A stretch of 64,000 nt of DNA from Enchytraeus crypticus (GCA_905160935.1 CAJHZI010000892.1:62001-126000); one strand, 5' to 3'; shown: positions 1 to 12,839, numbered from the stretch's first letter. The notes: generated by a model not told the origin, from the sequence alone. A program made the numbers and translations.

Positions 1-3000
1 ATCGCGGGAGATTCGAATGGGAACATCACACTGTGGAGTCACGATGGAAGCGGTGGGTTTATTCTCAATCAGGAGATTTCTGATCAACTGCATGGGGCTC
101 ATGAGGTATAATAAAATACTGACACCTATGTAATATTATTATAGAATTATAAAAACTAGAATACTATCGTTTGTAATCAATAACCTGTTGAATAGTTTTA
201 CATTTAAACTTTTGAATTCGTTAATAGAAGAGAGAGGACCGTAAGGTCATGAGCTTATGAGCCTCAGATCTGCCTCATATCTTTCATTCATCTCGATCAG
301 TTGGTTCCTTGTAGACTTCGCTCTCTGTCCTCTCTCTCTCTCTCTATCTCTCTTAGTGGACCTATTGGCAGGTCCATGGTATATAACGCCATGATATACC
401 ATACTATTCCCGAGAGAGAGAGATGCTTTGATATGCTTTGCTCCTTCCTCTGTATTATGATTGCTTCTTGTATTTCAATAGATTGAAAAGTCTACGTTGA
501 GAGAATTGTTAATTTTCTTTCAGAAATATCTCTTTCGTTGTTTAACTGTTCAGCAGTCGATTTTGTCGCTTTGCCTAACTGAGAATGGAACCTTGATCTC
601 TGGTGGTGGAAGTCAAATACGCTACTGGGATGTCTATAAAAATTACGATCTAATCAGCACAAAAATGGTGAGTCGTCTATTTGCATAAATTTCACCTACA
701 CCTCGTCATCTCGAGCTCTACAGTAAAATTTAGTCGACGCCTGTTTCGCAATTGAACAGAAGTTGTAATCGAGATAGTCTATTTCTCTGACATATAGCCT
801 ATTTCTCTGAAATATAGCCTATTTCTCTGACATATAGCCTATTTCTCTGAAATATAGCCTATTTCTCTGACATATAGCCTATTTCTCTGAAATATTGCCT
901 ATTTCTCTGACATACCCTATTTCTCTGACATATAGCTTATTTCTCTGAAATATATCCTATTTCTCTGATATATAGCCTATTTCTCTGACATATAGCCTAT
1001 TTCTCTTAAATATAGCCTATTTCTCTGAAATATAGCCTATTTCTCTGACATATAGCCTATTTCTCTGAAATATAGCCTATTTCTCTGAAATATAGCCTAT
1101 TTCTCTGATATATAGTCTATTTCTCTGAAATATAGCCTATTTCTCTTAAATATAGCCTATTTCTCTGACATATAGCCTATTTCTCTGAAATATAGCCTAT
1201 TTCTCTGACATATACCCTATTTCTCTGACATATAGCCTATTTCTCTGAAATATATCCTATTTCTCTGAAATATAGCCTATTTCTCTGACGTATAGCCTAT
1301 TTCTCTTAAATATAGCCTATTTCTCTGACATATAGACTATTTCTCTGAAATATAGCCTATTTCTCTGACATATAGCCTCTTTCTCTGAAATATAGCCTAT
1401 TTCTCTGACATATAGCCTATTTCTCTGACATATAGCCTATTTCTCTGAAATATATCCTATTTCTCTGAAATATAGCCTATTTCTCTGACATATAGCCTAT
1501 TTCTCTTAAATATAGCCTATTTCTCTGACATATAGCTTATATCTCTGAAATATATCCCATTTCTCTGACAGATAGCCTATGTCTCTGAAATATAGCCTAT
1601 TTCTCTTAAATATAGCCTATTTCTCTTATATATAGCCTATTTCTCTGACATATAGCCTATTTCTCTGAAATATAGCCTATTTCTCTGAAATATAGCCTAT
1701 TTCTCTGATATATAGTCTATTTCTCTGAAATATAGCCTATTTCTCTTAAATATAGCCTATTTCTCTGACATATAGCCTATTTCTCTTAAATATAGCCTAT
1801 TTCTCTGAAATATAGCCTATTTCTCTGATATATAGCCTATTTCTCTGAAATATAGCCTATTTCTCTTAAATATAGTCTATTTCTCTGAAATATAGCCTAT
1901 TTCTCTTAAATATAGCCTATTTCTCTGACATATAGCCTATTTCTCTGAAATATAGCCTATTTCTCTGACATATAGCCTATTTCTCTGAAATATAGCCTAT
2001 TTCTCTGACATGTAGCCTATTTCTCTGAAATATAGCCTATTTCTTTGACATATACCCTATTTCTCTGACATATAGCTTATTTCTCTGAAATGTATCCTAT
2101 TTCTCTGATATATAGCCTATTTCTCTGAAATATAGCTTATTTCTCTGAAATATAGCCTATTTCTCTGATATATAGCCTATTTCTCTTAAATATAGCCTAT
2201 TTCTCTGAAATATAGCCTATTTCTCTGATATATAGCCTATTTCTCTGAAATATAGCCTATTTCTCTTAAATATAGTCTATTTCTCTGAAATATAGCCTAT
2301 TTCTCTTAAATATAGCCTATTTCTCTGACATATAGCCTATTTCTCTGAAATATAGCCTATTTCTCTGACATATAGCCTATTTCTCTGAAATATAGCCTAT
2401 TTCTCTGACTATAGCCTATTTCTCTGAAATATAGCCTATTTCTCTGATATAGCCTATTTCTCTGAAATATAGCCTATTTCTCTGACATATAGCCTATTTC
2501 TCTGAAATATAGCCTATTTCTCTGAAATATAGCCTATTTCTCTGAAATATAGCCTATTTCTCTGAAATATATATAGCCTATTTCTCTGAAATATAGCCTA
2601 TTTCTCTGACATATAGCCTATTTCTCTGAAATATAGCCTATTTCTCTGACATATACCCTATTTCTCTGACATATAGCCTATTTCTCTGAAATATATCCTA
2701 TTTCTCTGAAATATAGCCTATTTCTCTGACATATAGCTTATATCTCTGAAATATATCCCATTTCTCTGACAGATAGCCTATGTCTCTGAAATATAGCCTA
2801 TTTCTCTTAAATATAGCCTATTTCTCTTATATATAGCCTATTTCTCTGACATATAGCCTATTTCTCTTAAATATAGCCAATTTCTCTGACATATACCCTA
2901 TTTCTCTGACATATAGCCTATTTCTCCGAAATATATCCTATTTCTCTGAAATATAGCCTATTTCTCTGACATATAGCCTATTTCTCTTAAATATAGCCTA

Positions 3001-6000
3001 TTTCTCTGACATATAGCTTATATCTCTGAAATATATCCCATTTCTCTGACAGATAGCCTATGTCTCTGAAATATAGCCTATTTCTCTTAAATATAGCCTA
3101 TTTCTCTTATATATAGCCTATTTCTCTGACATATAGCCTATTTCTCTTAAATATAGCCTATTTCTCTGACATATAGCCTATTTCTCTGAAATATAGCCTA
3201 TTTCTCTGAAATATAGCCTATTTCTCTGATATATAGCCTATTTCTCTGAAATATAGCCTATTTCTCTTAAATATAGCCTATTTCTCTGACATATAGCCTA
3301 TTTCTCTGAAATATAGCCTATTTCTCTGACATATAGCCAAATTCTCTGAAATATAGCCTATTTCTCTGACATATAGCCTATTTCTCTGAAATATAGCCTA
3401 TTTCTCTGACATATACCCTATTTCTCTGACATATAGCTTATTTCTCTGAAATATATCCTATTTCTCTTAAATATAGCCTATTTCTCTGACATATAGCTTA
3501 TATCTCTGAAATATATCCCATTTCTCTGACAGATAGCCTATGTCTCTGAAATATAGCCTATTTCTCTTAAATATAGCCTATTTCTCTTATGTATAGCCTA
3601 TTTCTCTGACATATAGCCTATTTCTCTTAAATATAGCCTATTTCTCTGACATATAGCCTATTTCTCTTAAATATAGCCTATTTCTCTGAAATATAGCCTA
3701 TTTCTCTGATATATAGCCTATTTCTCTTAAATATAGCCTATTTCTCTTAAATATAGTCTATTTCTCTGAAATATAGCCTATTTCTCTTAAATATAGCCTA
3801 TTTCTCTGACATATAGCCTATTTCTCTGAAATATGGCCTATTTCTCTGACATATAGCCTATTTCTCTGAAATATAGCCTATTTCTCTGATATATAGCCTA
3901 TTTCTCTGAAATATAGCCTATTTCTTTGACATATACCCTAATATAGTTATTTCTCTGAAATATCTATTCTCTGCCTATTTCTCTGAAATATAGCTTATTA
4001 TCTGATATAGCCTATTTCTCTGACATATAGCCTATTTCTCTTAAATATAGCCTATTTCTCTGAAATATAGGCCTATTTCTCTGACATATAGCCTATTTCT
4101 CTGAAATATAGCCTATTTCTCTGATATATAGCCTATTTCTCTGAAATATAGCCTATTTCTCTGACATATAGCCTATTTCTCTGATATATAGCCTATTTCT
4201 CTGAAATATAGCCTATTTCTCTGAAATATAGCCTATTTCTCTGATATATAGCCTATTTCTCTGAAATATAGCCTATTTCTCTGACATATAGCCTATTTCT
4301 CTGAAATATAGCCTATTTCTCTGACATATAGCCTATTTCTCTGAAATATAGCCTATTTCTCTGACATATAGCCTATTTCTCTGAAATATAGCCTATTTCT
4401 CTGACATATAGCCTATTTCTCTGAAATATAGCCTATTTCTCTGAAATATAGCCTATTTCTCTGAAATATAGCCTATTTCTCTGATATATAGCCTTTTTTC
4501 TTACATATAGCCTATTTCTCTGAAATATAGCCTATTTCTCTGACATATAGCCTATTTCTCTGAAATATAGCCTATTTCTCTGACATATAGCCTATTTCTC
4601 TGACATATTGCCTATTTCTCTGACATGTACCCTATTTTTCTGATATATACCCTATTTCTCTAACATTTAGCCTATTTCTCTGACATACTAATAACAGATT
4701 TCTTATAATTTTATTACAGTGCCTTTCAGAGAAGCTGATCAGAGTAAATTGCAAACACATATAGAAATAAAATTAAAACAAAATACATTGTACAAAATAC
4801 AAGTTTCAAAATAAAAACGCAAAATACATTGAAAATTGAACAATCCGTCGACGAGCTATATACCTGGTGAGAACTAATTAACTCGTCATGATTATTTAAA
4901 ATCACTGAAGGCGTATTTAAATATCGATGTGTCGTTTTATTATTTTAGTTAGCGGAATCCGCAGGTAACGTAAGATGCCTGATCCCCAGTATGCAGACAA
5001 TCGGGGCTTCCTCTCACAATAAAGTCGAGGCTTCCTCTCAATATAGAAGGGAAGTAGAATCCCTTCTAATTGGCACCACAAACAACACCGTGCTTAAGGA
5101 AATCGTAGATGAATCCGCGTTCGACGTTTTGGTTCAGGTTCATATATTCTCCAATACAAAGTGTATGCTAATTATTGTGACTATTGTGAGTACTTTGAAA
5201 GAAGTTGTAATGCATTAAAAGTCAAAAGTCAGATTCTTAATTCTTTCTTTCAGAGCATCTCGACACATACCAGCTACCGTCACAGAAAAATGAGTTGAGC
5301 ATGATAAAATTTTCGCTTCTCGTAAATTAGTGTCGGGTAATTAAATCACTATTTGGATCATGTTGTGGATTTATTTGCAACACCTAATAGCGGAATATGT
5401 TTAGATTTCAGCAAAGACACAAAATGCATAAGCGACATACAATGCCTTAACAGCAATTCCTACATCTATTGCAAGAAAAATTGTCGTCAGTGAAGAAAAT
5501 TCTCGTAAGTGAAGAAAATTGTCGTAAGTGAAGAAAATTGTCGTAAGTGAAGAAAATTGTCGTAAGTGAAGAAAATTGTCGTAGATGATACAGGGTATCT
5601 TATCTAGCTGACTATCATGATAATTATGTTACTTACAGTTCTTAATAAAGCTAGTATTACTAGAGGAATCTTGGTTTAGTCAAGACATATCGGCTCACAA
5701 ATAAACGAATATTTATATTGTAGTCAGTCCCGCTTATATTGGTGATTTAGTAAATTAGAATATACTCAAAATGTCTCTAGGTATTAGCTCGTATGTTAAA
5801 TGTCTCTATGTATTTCTCGTATGTTAAATGTCTCTCGGTATTAGCTCGTATGTTAAATGTCTCTAGCTATTAACTCGTATGTTAAATGCCTCTAGGTATT
5901 AGTTCTTATGTTACACGTCGCTAGGTATTAGTTCTTATGTTACACGTCTCTAGGTATTAGTTCTTATGTTACACGTCTCTAGGTATTAGTTCTTATGTTA

Positions 6001-9000
6001 CACGTCTCTAGGTATTAGTTCTTATGTTACACGTCTCTAGGTATTAGTTCTTATGTTACACGTCTCTAGGTATTAGTTCTTATGTTACACGTCTCTAGGT
6101 ATTAGTTCTTATGTTACACGTCTCTAGGTATTAGTTCTTATGTTACACGTCTCTAGGTATTAGTTCTTATGTTACACGTCTCTAGGTATTAGTTCTTATG
6201 TTACACGTCTCTAGGTATTAGTTCTTATGTTACACGTCTCTAGGTATTAGTTCTTATGTTACATGTCGCTAGGTATTAGTTCTTATGTTACACGTCTCTA
6301 GGTATTAGTTCTTATGTTACACGTCTCTAGGTATTAGTTCTTATGTTACACGTCTCTAGGTATTAGTTCTTATGTTACACGTCTCTAGGTATTAGTTCTT
6401 ATGTTACACGTCTCTAGGTATTAGTTTTTATGTTAAATGTCGCTCGATATTAATTCGTACCTAAAATGTATCTAGGTGTTAGTTCGTAAAATTAAATGTC
6501 TCTAGGGTCGTACGTTAAATGGCACATGCTATCATTGCTGCAGGGGTACGTGAAGGAGGTGTGGGGGGTGGCTGGACACCCCACCCTACCCCTCATGTTG
6601 ACGGCAGGATTTGATGGAACCATTGCTCTGTGGAATCTACTGGAACATAGAACAATATGGACTGTTCGGATGGAGGTACGCATTAATTATTAATTTACTT
6701 CTTTTATAATTTTATTTACTTATTTGTCCTCTAGTGTCATTTAGTCATTTGTAATTTATTTTACATATATTATACACTGTTTATGTATCTATTTGTTTAT
6801 TGATATATTTATTAATAAATTAATATATTTATTGTTTAATAATTTGTGAACTATTAATTCGCATAGACTGTATCTTGTCTAGTGATGGTTTATCTATTTA
6901 TATTTATGTGTTTATTCTATTTATTTCTTGCTCAACTTAATTTGTGCATCACTTAGTCATACATACTGTATATCTTTCCATCATTGATTAATTTATGCAT
7001 ATTTGTGTATTTATGTATTGCTAATATTTATATACTTTTTATATATGCGATCATTTTTATATTTGTCTATTTATTGCTTTTTAACTCAAGATTTGTGGAT
7101 TTCTAAATTTATAACTAAACCAAATGATGACATAATTATGGATTGACTGATCGATCGATAGTTGCATCGATTGATTGATTAGTTGCTGAGAGATAAATTA
7201 GCAGGATGGTCGAAGTAATAATCAATTTAATCAACTACAGTAGCTTAGTGAATAGCTAGCACACTTGCTAAGCCAGTGGTCTAGGATTCGGGTAAAAGAA
7301 AAAGATTTCAAACTAAATTGAAGTCTGTTAAGCACTATAAAAATACTGTTCCTGTTAGACAGGGTCCGGGTGAGATTAGAACCAGTGGTATCTTTGTTTT
7401 TAACTTATTATCAGTTTGCGTACCAATAACGAATATGTTTCCCATATGCCAGGGCGAAGTAAACTGCAGTAACTATTGCAGTTAACTACTTTATGTGACT
7501 TATTTTTGCTATATGTGTTCAGGGCACATGTTAGTGCATTAGTGGCCTTTGTGTCCTTTTTCACTTTATCTCCATGTGTTTCAGGTGTACGATTTTACCG
7601 AAGTGAAACAAACGTGAATCAATTCAATCCAATTCAATACATTGCAAGAAACGAGAGGAATTTCCAAAATATAAAAATAAAGCATCTGACATTTGTTTCC
7701 AGGAGCCTTGCCTATCCGCAGCTTTCCACCCTAGTGATCCAGTTGCTGCTATAGCAACCACCCAGGGCAGGATACTGGTGCTTAGGAACCTGGATGGAGC
7801 CTGTCTCGTCTCTATCCAAGTTACCATCGAGCCTCTGGACCCTCTACTGTTCTCACCCGGTTCTTATTATACAATTTGTACTTCCAACATCCAATATAAA
7901 TGAACTTTTAGTATAGCACTTTTTAATTTTTAGCTTTTTAAATAGAACTTTTAAATAGAACTTTTGAATAGAACTTTTTAACTAGAACTTATTTTAACTT
8001 AATTATTTTCTTTTAATCGGGAAGATTACAATTTTATTTCGAATCAATATAGTAATAGCGTTTTTATCATTAATTTAAGTTACAAATGAATGAATCAATT
8101 AATTAATCAATAGGACTTTAACGTCCGGTTCATCGCCATAGGGCAATGTCAGGGAAGTCAACCAGGGTGAATGATGCCTGCCTCCTCCTTAAAGTAGTCT
8201 GAGTAGGGAAACGTGCTTTATTAATGTATCTCTCTCTCTTAGTTCACTGCCTACTGGCAGGTCCTTAGCATGTAACGCCTCCACTCTTCTCTGTCTTCCG
8301 TTTCCCTCTTCATGTCCACATTAGAGTGGATCTTTAAATCATCTAACGTTCTTATCTTCCTAATGTGGTATGCCTCTGCTTCTATTTCCTTTCATTTGTC
8401 AGTAGGCCCATACTAACGTATACTTCGGGAAAACGTTTCTTTATAAGAGAATGAACAAGATGCGTGAAATAGTAAAATTACTTGCAAGTCAATGTAATGT
8501 TTCTATGAAGTGATGACGATAAATTCAAGTTTTATTCACGTTGAAGTAATTTTTTACTGCATTGTTATCATTTAAGATTGATACAGCGGATATTAATTAC
8601 GCAATGTTGTTTCTTCAGATGGCAAGCTGCTCGCTGCAGGATGCTATGATTCTAACATCTATCTCTTCACAGTTCATGACAATGGACTCACCCTTCAAAA
8701 ACATTTCAGTGGTGTCTTAACGGTAGGTTACTTTCTTTGCAGCAGCTAAATCAAACAAATCAATAATTACATTAAGATATCTATGGAAATGGAATACAAA
8801 GTGAAAATTATAACATAGATTGGTGTAACTCTGTTCCGCTTACTTTTAATTGAAATTATTCCAAGGATTGTGACCAGCCCGTAAACCTCCTTTTCTTTAA
8901 TTCCCTTATCTCTTTTTACTGATTTTCTGAATGTTGGAACTTATACCGTTTTAGGACCTTCTTTTTGCTCGACGGCTTGGATTTGTCTCAGTGGTGCTCG

Positions 9001-11231
9001 ATGTTGTAATTGATGACTGTAATTTTGTTATGTTACTTTACGCTATTTAGGGTCACAAGAGCTTCATCGCAAATCTGGAATGGTCTTCAAACAGTCACTA
9101 TTTGAAAACCCGCTGCGGCGATTCTCAGCTAAAGTTCTGTATGTAGAATATATTCTTAGCTGATTCTCTGATCTCTTGCTCTATATTGTTTTGTGCACAA
9201 TCACGATTGATCAGAGATATGATAAATACGAATGATACATACTATACGTAAGCAACTATATAATCTATATTATAATTAAGAATACATAGTTACATATATA
9301 ATTACACAATAATAAATATAATTAATCAAAAAAATTGAGCGTGTTATACTTTTATTCCTCAAAATTCTACAATTTTAATATAATAAATGGTTTCTATTTA
9401 TTAAATTTTATTTTTTAATTAATAATTTAATAATTTTTTATTATTAATTTTATTTATATATATATACATAATTTATATATATATATTATATTATATATAT
9501 ATATAATGTATATAATTTATAATTAAAATATAAAATTTTAATTCTCAAAATTCAATAATTTTAAAATAATAAATGGTTACAATTATATGGATGTGAAACA
9601 TGGACCTTAAGGAAAGAAGATTTTAGGAAACTAGAGGTATTGGAAATATGGATATGAAGAAGAATGGAGAGGATTAGCTGGACTCAAAAGGTTACAAATG
9701 AGGAAGTTCTGGAGAGAGTTGGTACAAATAGACAGTTGATTAATGTATTAAGAAATAGGAATAAGAGTTGGATAGGACACATTCTAAGGCGGAAACATAT
9801 TTATTTAAATTTAAAGCAAAAGATAGCTGTAATAATAATAGTTTAAGAATTAATGAGTTGACTAATGGACGATTGATTCATTGATAGGGGACTTACAGCT
9901 GATGGTGGAGATTGACAAGCCGGTGACTGATAGTGACACACACAAGATATCCACCTCTCTGGGATTCCAGGATACAGGTTCTATATCCTGTTCTATATCC
10001 GGTTCACTTTTATACTGATTTGCTGCCTTTTGGTGAAATAAAGATTGATATATAGCCTTTATTGAAACATATAGGCCTAACTGAGGAAGTCAACGGGAAA
10101 CCACCTCAGAGTCCATACTTTTCCCAAGCTATTGGCTACATAAGGTATGGATAAGGTATAGACTTTGTGAAGGGATTAACTTGTTGATCTAAGGAGTGCT
10201 CTTATGGAGCGAGAAAACAGACTTTTACTATGAACATGTACCCTAGCCCTGCCACTTGGCAGTGCACTGAAGTGAGACAGAGATAGGCCTATCATCAGAG
10301 TTAAGTAGCTAAATAATTAATTCAAATAATTGCATAATTTAGACGTAAGACTGGATTGGAATGTAGTCTTTGAATGGAAAGAAGGAAGATAGTAATAGGG
10401 TAGCAGCGATAAGAAAAGTTAATAACTGAAGTTGGGTAAAAATGTGGACTAACGTTACATACACTTTGTTACAATGACATTAAACAGAAGATGATACTTA
10501 TAAGACTAAGAATAGGCGTCCTCCGGTTAGATATCTGTGTGTATGTGTTTGTGTGTGTACGTATGTTTGTGCAGGTATAGCAAGCGTGTATTTGCATGTA
10601 ATGTGCAGATTTATGGTCGATGCGGCAAAAAGAAGAGAATGCAATGGTTGTTAGCACATCACGTGACATGAAAGAAGCTTTGAGAGGAGGTTTTCCCATC
10701 TACGGTCATGCTGATTTTATTCTCTCCATTAATCGTATAGAGGTAAAGTTAAAATTATTTATTTCTAGTAATTGGACAACCGCTTAGTATAGACCAATTA
10801 AAAATTCTGAACAATAGTTTAACCAACAACAGATGCGTAAGTGATCAATTGATTAAAGAAAAGTTAGTAAATGCGGGTATTAATATAGACTCAATTAAAT
10901 AGACTTTCTTCACGACGTTCGTTTCCATTTGCGCACGTTAATCAATAGAACGAATTAATATTAATCATCTTCATCATCTTCCCGTCAATCCCAGTTGAAC
11001 CATATGATCGGATTCGAATAAATTATATTCGACTCCTATATTGACAGCCAAAAGTTCTTTGTTATATTAATTAAGATTGATTGATTGATGTTTCAGTCTG
11101 AACGCATAGAGACAGAGTTAAATCCAAGCCTTGTGGTGCCACCTGGTGTTACAGCTGGTCGTAGATTTCTACTCGAGACCAAGGGACCTGAAGCCATGGT
11201 GGTACAGTGGGAGATAATGTCCCAACAGTAG
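1..11231 (+). CDS. EML: EML-like WD40 microtubule-associated protein, 3' part (10 exons)
   Basis: This is the C-terminal part of an echinoderm-microtubule-associated-protein-like (EML) protein; the family binds microtubules through paired beta-propellers. Exons, all phase-consistent: 1-105 (partial), 554-667, 4949-5137, 6544-6675, 7703-7859, 8619-8722, 9051-9138, 9888-9977, 10609-10742, 11097-11231 (stop TAG). They give about 415 residues. Motifs recalled from EML1-4 appear in the right order: GDSNGNITLW, DGTLISGGG-like NGTLISGGG, LLIGTTNNTVL, VKEVWGVAGHPT, SAAFHPSDPVAAI, FSPDGKLLAAGCYDSNIYL, GHKSFIANLEWSSNSHYL, LKFWD and a final VVQWEI matching the EML VLQWRV end. The exon 5/6 join rebuilds FSPDGK across a split codon. 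The last two blades (exons 8-10) are very divergent. The exon 3 donor is weak (GTTCAT). Exon 2 could start at 524 instead, but 554 keeps the family spacing. The N-terminus and HELP motif lie outside the window. Family confidence is high; the paralogue is not resolved. Confidence 0.87.
325..410 (-). repeat. SINE-like family E fragment
   Basis: CT-rich stretch followed by a module reading 'ggcaggtccatggtatataacgcc', which also occurs at about 8229, 18895, 42660 and 50165. It lies in EML intron 1. The orientation is arbitrary. Confidence 0.5.
774..4689. repeat. 3.9-kb satellite, 20-bp unit
   Basis: About 195 head-to-tail copies of a 20-bp unit (cctatttctctgaaatatag) fill most of EML intron 2. 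Units carry aaa, aca, ata or tta variants at the gaXata position, often alternating as 40-bp dimers. A rare variant block containing 'gacagatag' then 'atgtctctg' recurs at about 1571, 2772, 3052 and 3532. Those spacings are near multiples of 20 bp, which shows larger segments were amplified. The unit has stops in every frame and is not coding. It ends about 260 bp before exon 3. Confidence 0.97.
4690..4948. other. Unique intron sequence before EML exon 3
   Basis: AT-rich unique DNA containing several AAAATA stretches, ending in the exon 3 acceptor (tattattttag). A second acceptor-like 'tttattacag' lies near 4719. No gene seen. Confidence 0.5.
5473..5585. repeat. 19-bp tandem repeat carrying GTAAGT
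   Basis: About six copies of a 19-bp unit (gtcgtaagtgaagaaaatt) in EML intron 3. Most copies contain GTAAGT, a consensus-grade 5' splice core, and lie about 370-440 bp downstream of the weak exon 3 donor GTTCAT. Confidence 0.9.
5769..6506. repeat. 29-bp minisatellite next to EML exon 4
   Basis: About 24 copies of a 29-bp unit ending in 'ttatgttacacgtctc'. Copies are nearly identical in the middle and degenerate at both ends. Decayed units (gttaaatgtctctag) run to within about 40 bp of the exon 4 start at 6544. Confidence 0.95.
6676..7487. other. EML intron 4, AT-rich unique DNA
   Basis: Long intronic stretch of ATTTATTTAT-like sequence. A possible decayed tRNA-like repeat around 7255-7420 (ggattcggg) is too weak to call. 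No coding potential seen. Confidence 0.4.
7488..7632 (+). repeat. Interspersed repeat, copy 1
   Basis: About 140 bp (core 'gtgttcagggcacatgtta') that reappears on the minus strand at 33235-33382 with many substitutions. This copy ends about 70 bp before EML exon 5. Any reading frame through it looks spurious. Confidence 0.65.
8229..8425 (-). repeat. SINE-like family E
   Basis: CT-rich start, then 'ctactggcaggtcc', 'taacgcctccactcttctct' and 'tggatctttaaatcatc'. The same modules occur at 18895-19030 and 42660-42890, and in the opposite orientation near 52555-52612. Located in EML intron 5. Confidence 0.65.
8870..9040 (+). repeat. SINE-like family F
   Basis: Contains the modules 'gaccagcccgtaaacctcc', 'ctttttgctcgacggcttgg' and 'gtgctcgatgttgtaattga', shared with 28155-28300, 41675-41870, 44030-44235 and, inverted, 36695-36845 and 47740-47895. 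It ends about 10 bp before the acceptor of EML exon 7, so the exon's upstream splicing context is repeat-derived. Confidence 0.65.
9574..9815 (+). pseudogene. LINE reverse-transcriptase C-terminal fragment
   Basis: Translation gives the typical tail of non-LTR retrotransposon ORF2-like proteins: YGCETWTLRKEDFRKLE, then RRMERISWTQKVTNEEVLER and WIGHILRR. A TGA interrupts the frame just before RRMER, where relatives usually have an aromatic residue. It is truncated at both ends and lies in EML intron 7. Dead fragment. Confidence 0.8.
10078..10295 (+). repeat. SINE-like family D
   Basis: Modules 'ctgaggaagtcaacgggaaa', 'ccacctcagag', 'cccaagctattggctacat' and 'gccacttggcag'. The same order recurs at 36195-36480, 37495-37740 and 61450-61690, and inverted at 50150-50405. 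Located in EML intron 8. Confidence 0.7.
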
Positions 11232-11387
11232 CGCTACACCCTTGTCCTACGATTTCATGTGACCAGTATTCGTAGTATATAATAACAATCGTATTAGTAA
11301 TACATATATAAGTTTACACTACTAACAATAATACCATAATCATAGTATAGTATATAATAATAGTATATAATAATAATAATATTAGTA

Positions 11388-11394
<7 letters not shown>

Positions 11395-11453
<59 letters not shown>
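11395..11453. repeat. (TA)n microsatellite
   Basis: Pure alternating TA tract, about 58 bp, in the presumed 3' UTR or flank of the EML-like gene. Confidence 0.95.
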
Positions 11454-11456
<3 letters not shown>

Positions 11457-11734
11457 TTTATATTACTAATATTAATACCAGTAGTCATGCTCTATTCCTG
11501 TTTGGAGATACGCTGTGATTATTTTTAATATTGAAATTATTTTTGTATTTATTTATAAACAGGAATGTAGAACATAGTGTGCCAATAATTTGGTTTTATT
11601 CTTTTCTTCCAATTGAATGTATTTTAATTGTGCATAACTCTATATTGCAGACGTGTGTTTGTCCCTAGCATGTATTAACTAGTCAGAAAATGATAAAAGC
11701 ATGTAGGCCTACTGCAAGAAACAACATTCTACTT

Positions 11735-11740
11735 AATAAA
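11735..11740 (+). terminator. Possible poly(A) signal of the EML-like gene
   Basis: AATAAA about 500 bp after the TAG at 11229. Plausible position only; no transcript evidence. Confidence 0.3.
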
Positions 11741-11777
11741 TATGTCACAGAAATATCAAAAATCAATTCTTTCGTGT

Positions 11778-11945
11778 TGTGTCCGGGTTGATGAAGAATA
11801 GACCAACCGTGGACTGCATGTGTCGTAAAAGGCGACAAAGCACTAAGATCCAAACCAACATTCTATAGGGTAGTCGGTTGATGAAAGGAATTAAAAGCTT
11901 AATCACGACCCTAGTTAAACTAGAAATAAAGAGACGATGATGGTG
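11778..11945 (+). repeat. SINE-like family C
   Basis: Head 'gtgtccgggttgatgaagaa', then 'tagaccaaccg', 'cgtaaaaggcgac' and 'accctagttaaact'. The same modules occur at 14655-14875, 16048-17250 (split by a LINE) and 17770-17905. Confidence 0.7.
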
Positions 11946-12124
11946 ATGATCAATAGCATTAATCGATTACATTTCAACAAAATCAATGGTACATATCGAA
12001 TGAGCTCCCCCCATAATATAACTTGTCAAACAGTCAATTCTTATTATCTCTTCTGTTTAGAATGACTAAACTGTCGCGTGTCGAAGTCAATGCAATATAT
12101 TGTTAGAAATGTGATTGCAGATTA

Positions 12125-12321
12125 GTTACACCCTGTATTAGTTACGGACCCTGAGGTGAATTGAACCCTCGTGGGTTCGAATCCCAGCTGCGCTGATCTG
12201 AGAGTAAAATCTCAGACATTCACTGGACTGGCTACACGGAAAATGAACAAATTGCCTAACGGATTAAACATGCGGTATTAAAAGTGATAGATATCATCCT
12301 AGTTGATCATTTCACTATGTG

Positions 12322-12366
<45 letters not shown>
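12125..12366 (+). repeat. tRNA-derived SINE-like family B with (ATT)n tail
   Basis: Carries a box-B-like 'gggttcgaatccc' and the module 'gagagtaaaatctcagacat', and ends in an (ATT)n tract. Inverted copies lie at 25395-25575, 30790-30990 and 38430-38655. Confidence 0.75.
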
Positions 12367-12624
12367 AGTATTAAACAATGCGCGACAAATTATGCGTTGA
12401 ATCTGTCACTAGGCAGAAAAAATAGAAGTTTAATTATAGCTAAATGAAATTAATTAAAGAAGAAGTAATTAATTAGTCACTGTAAACTAATTTTGCATTT
12501 TCAGTAACATTGTATGAAAAAATCACAGCAGATTATAAATAAAATCAATGTAAGCCTGGAGGCAATACAATTGATAAAACTGCACACATACAAATCCTAA
12601 CTGTAGAATTCCAGGCTTCAAATA

Positions 12625-12835
12625 TTATATATATTATATATATATTATATATATTATATATATATTATATATATTATATAATATATATATATTATACATA
12701 TTATATATATTATATATTATATATATTATATATATATATATATATATTATATATTATATATATTATATATATTATAAATTATATATATTATATATATTAT
12801 ATATAATATATATAATATATATATTATATATATTA
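12625..12835. repeat. AT-rich microsatellite
   Basis: Irregular TATATAT/ATTATATA tract of about 210 bp. Confidence 0.9.
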
Positions 12836-12839
12836 TTCC

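Noticed and set aside
774-4689. CRISPR-like array
   Set aside because: The repeats are contiguous 20-bp units with no unique spacers, inside an animal intron.
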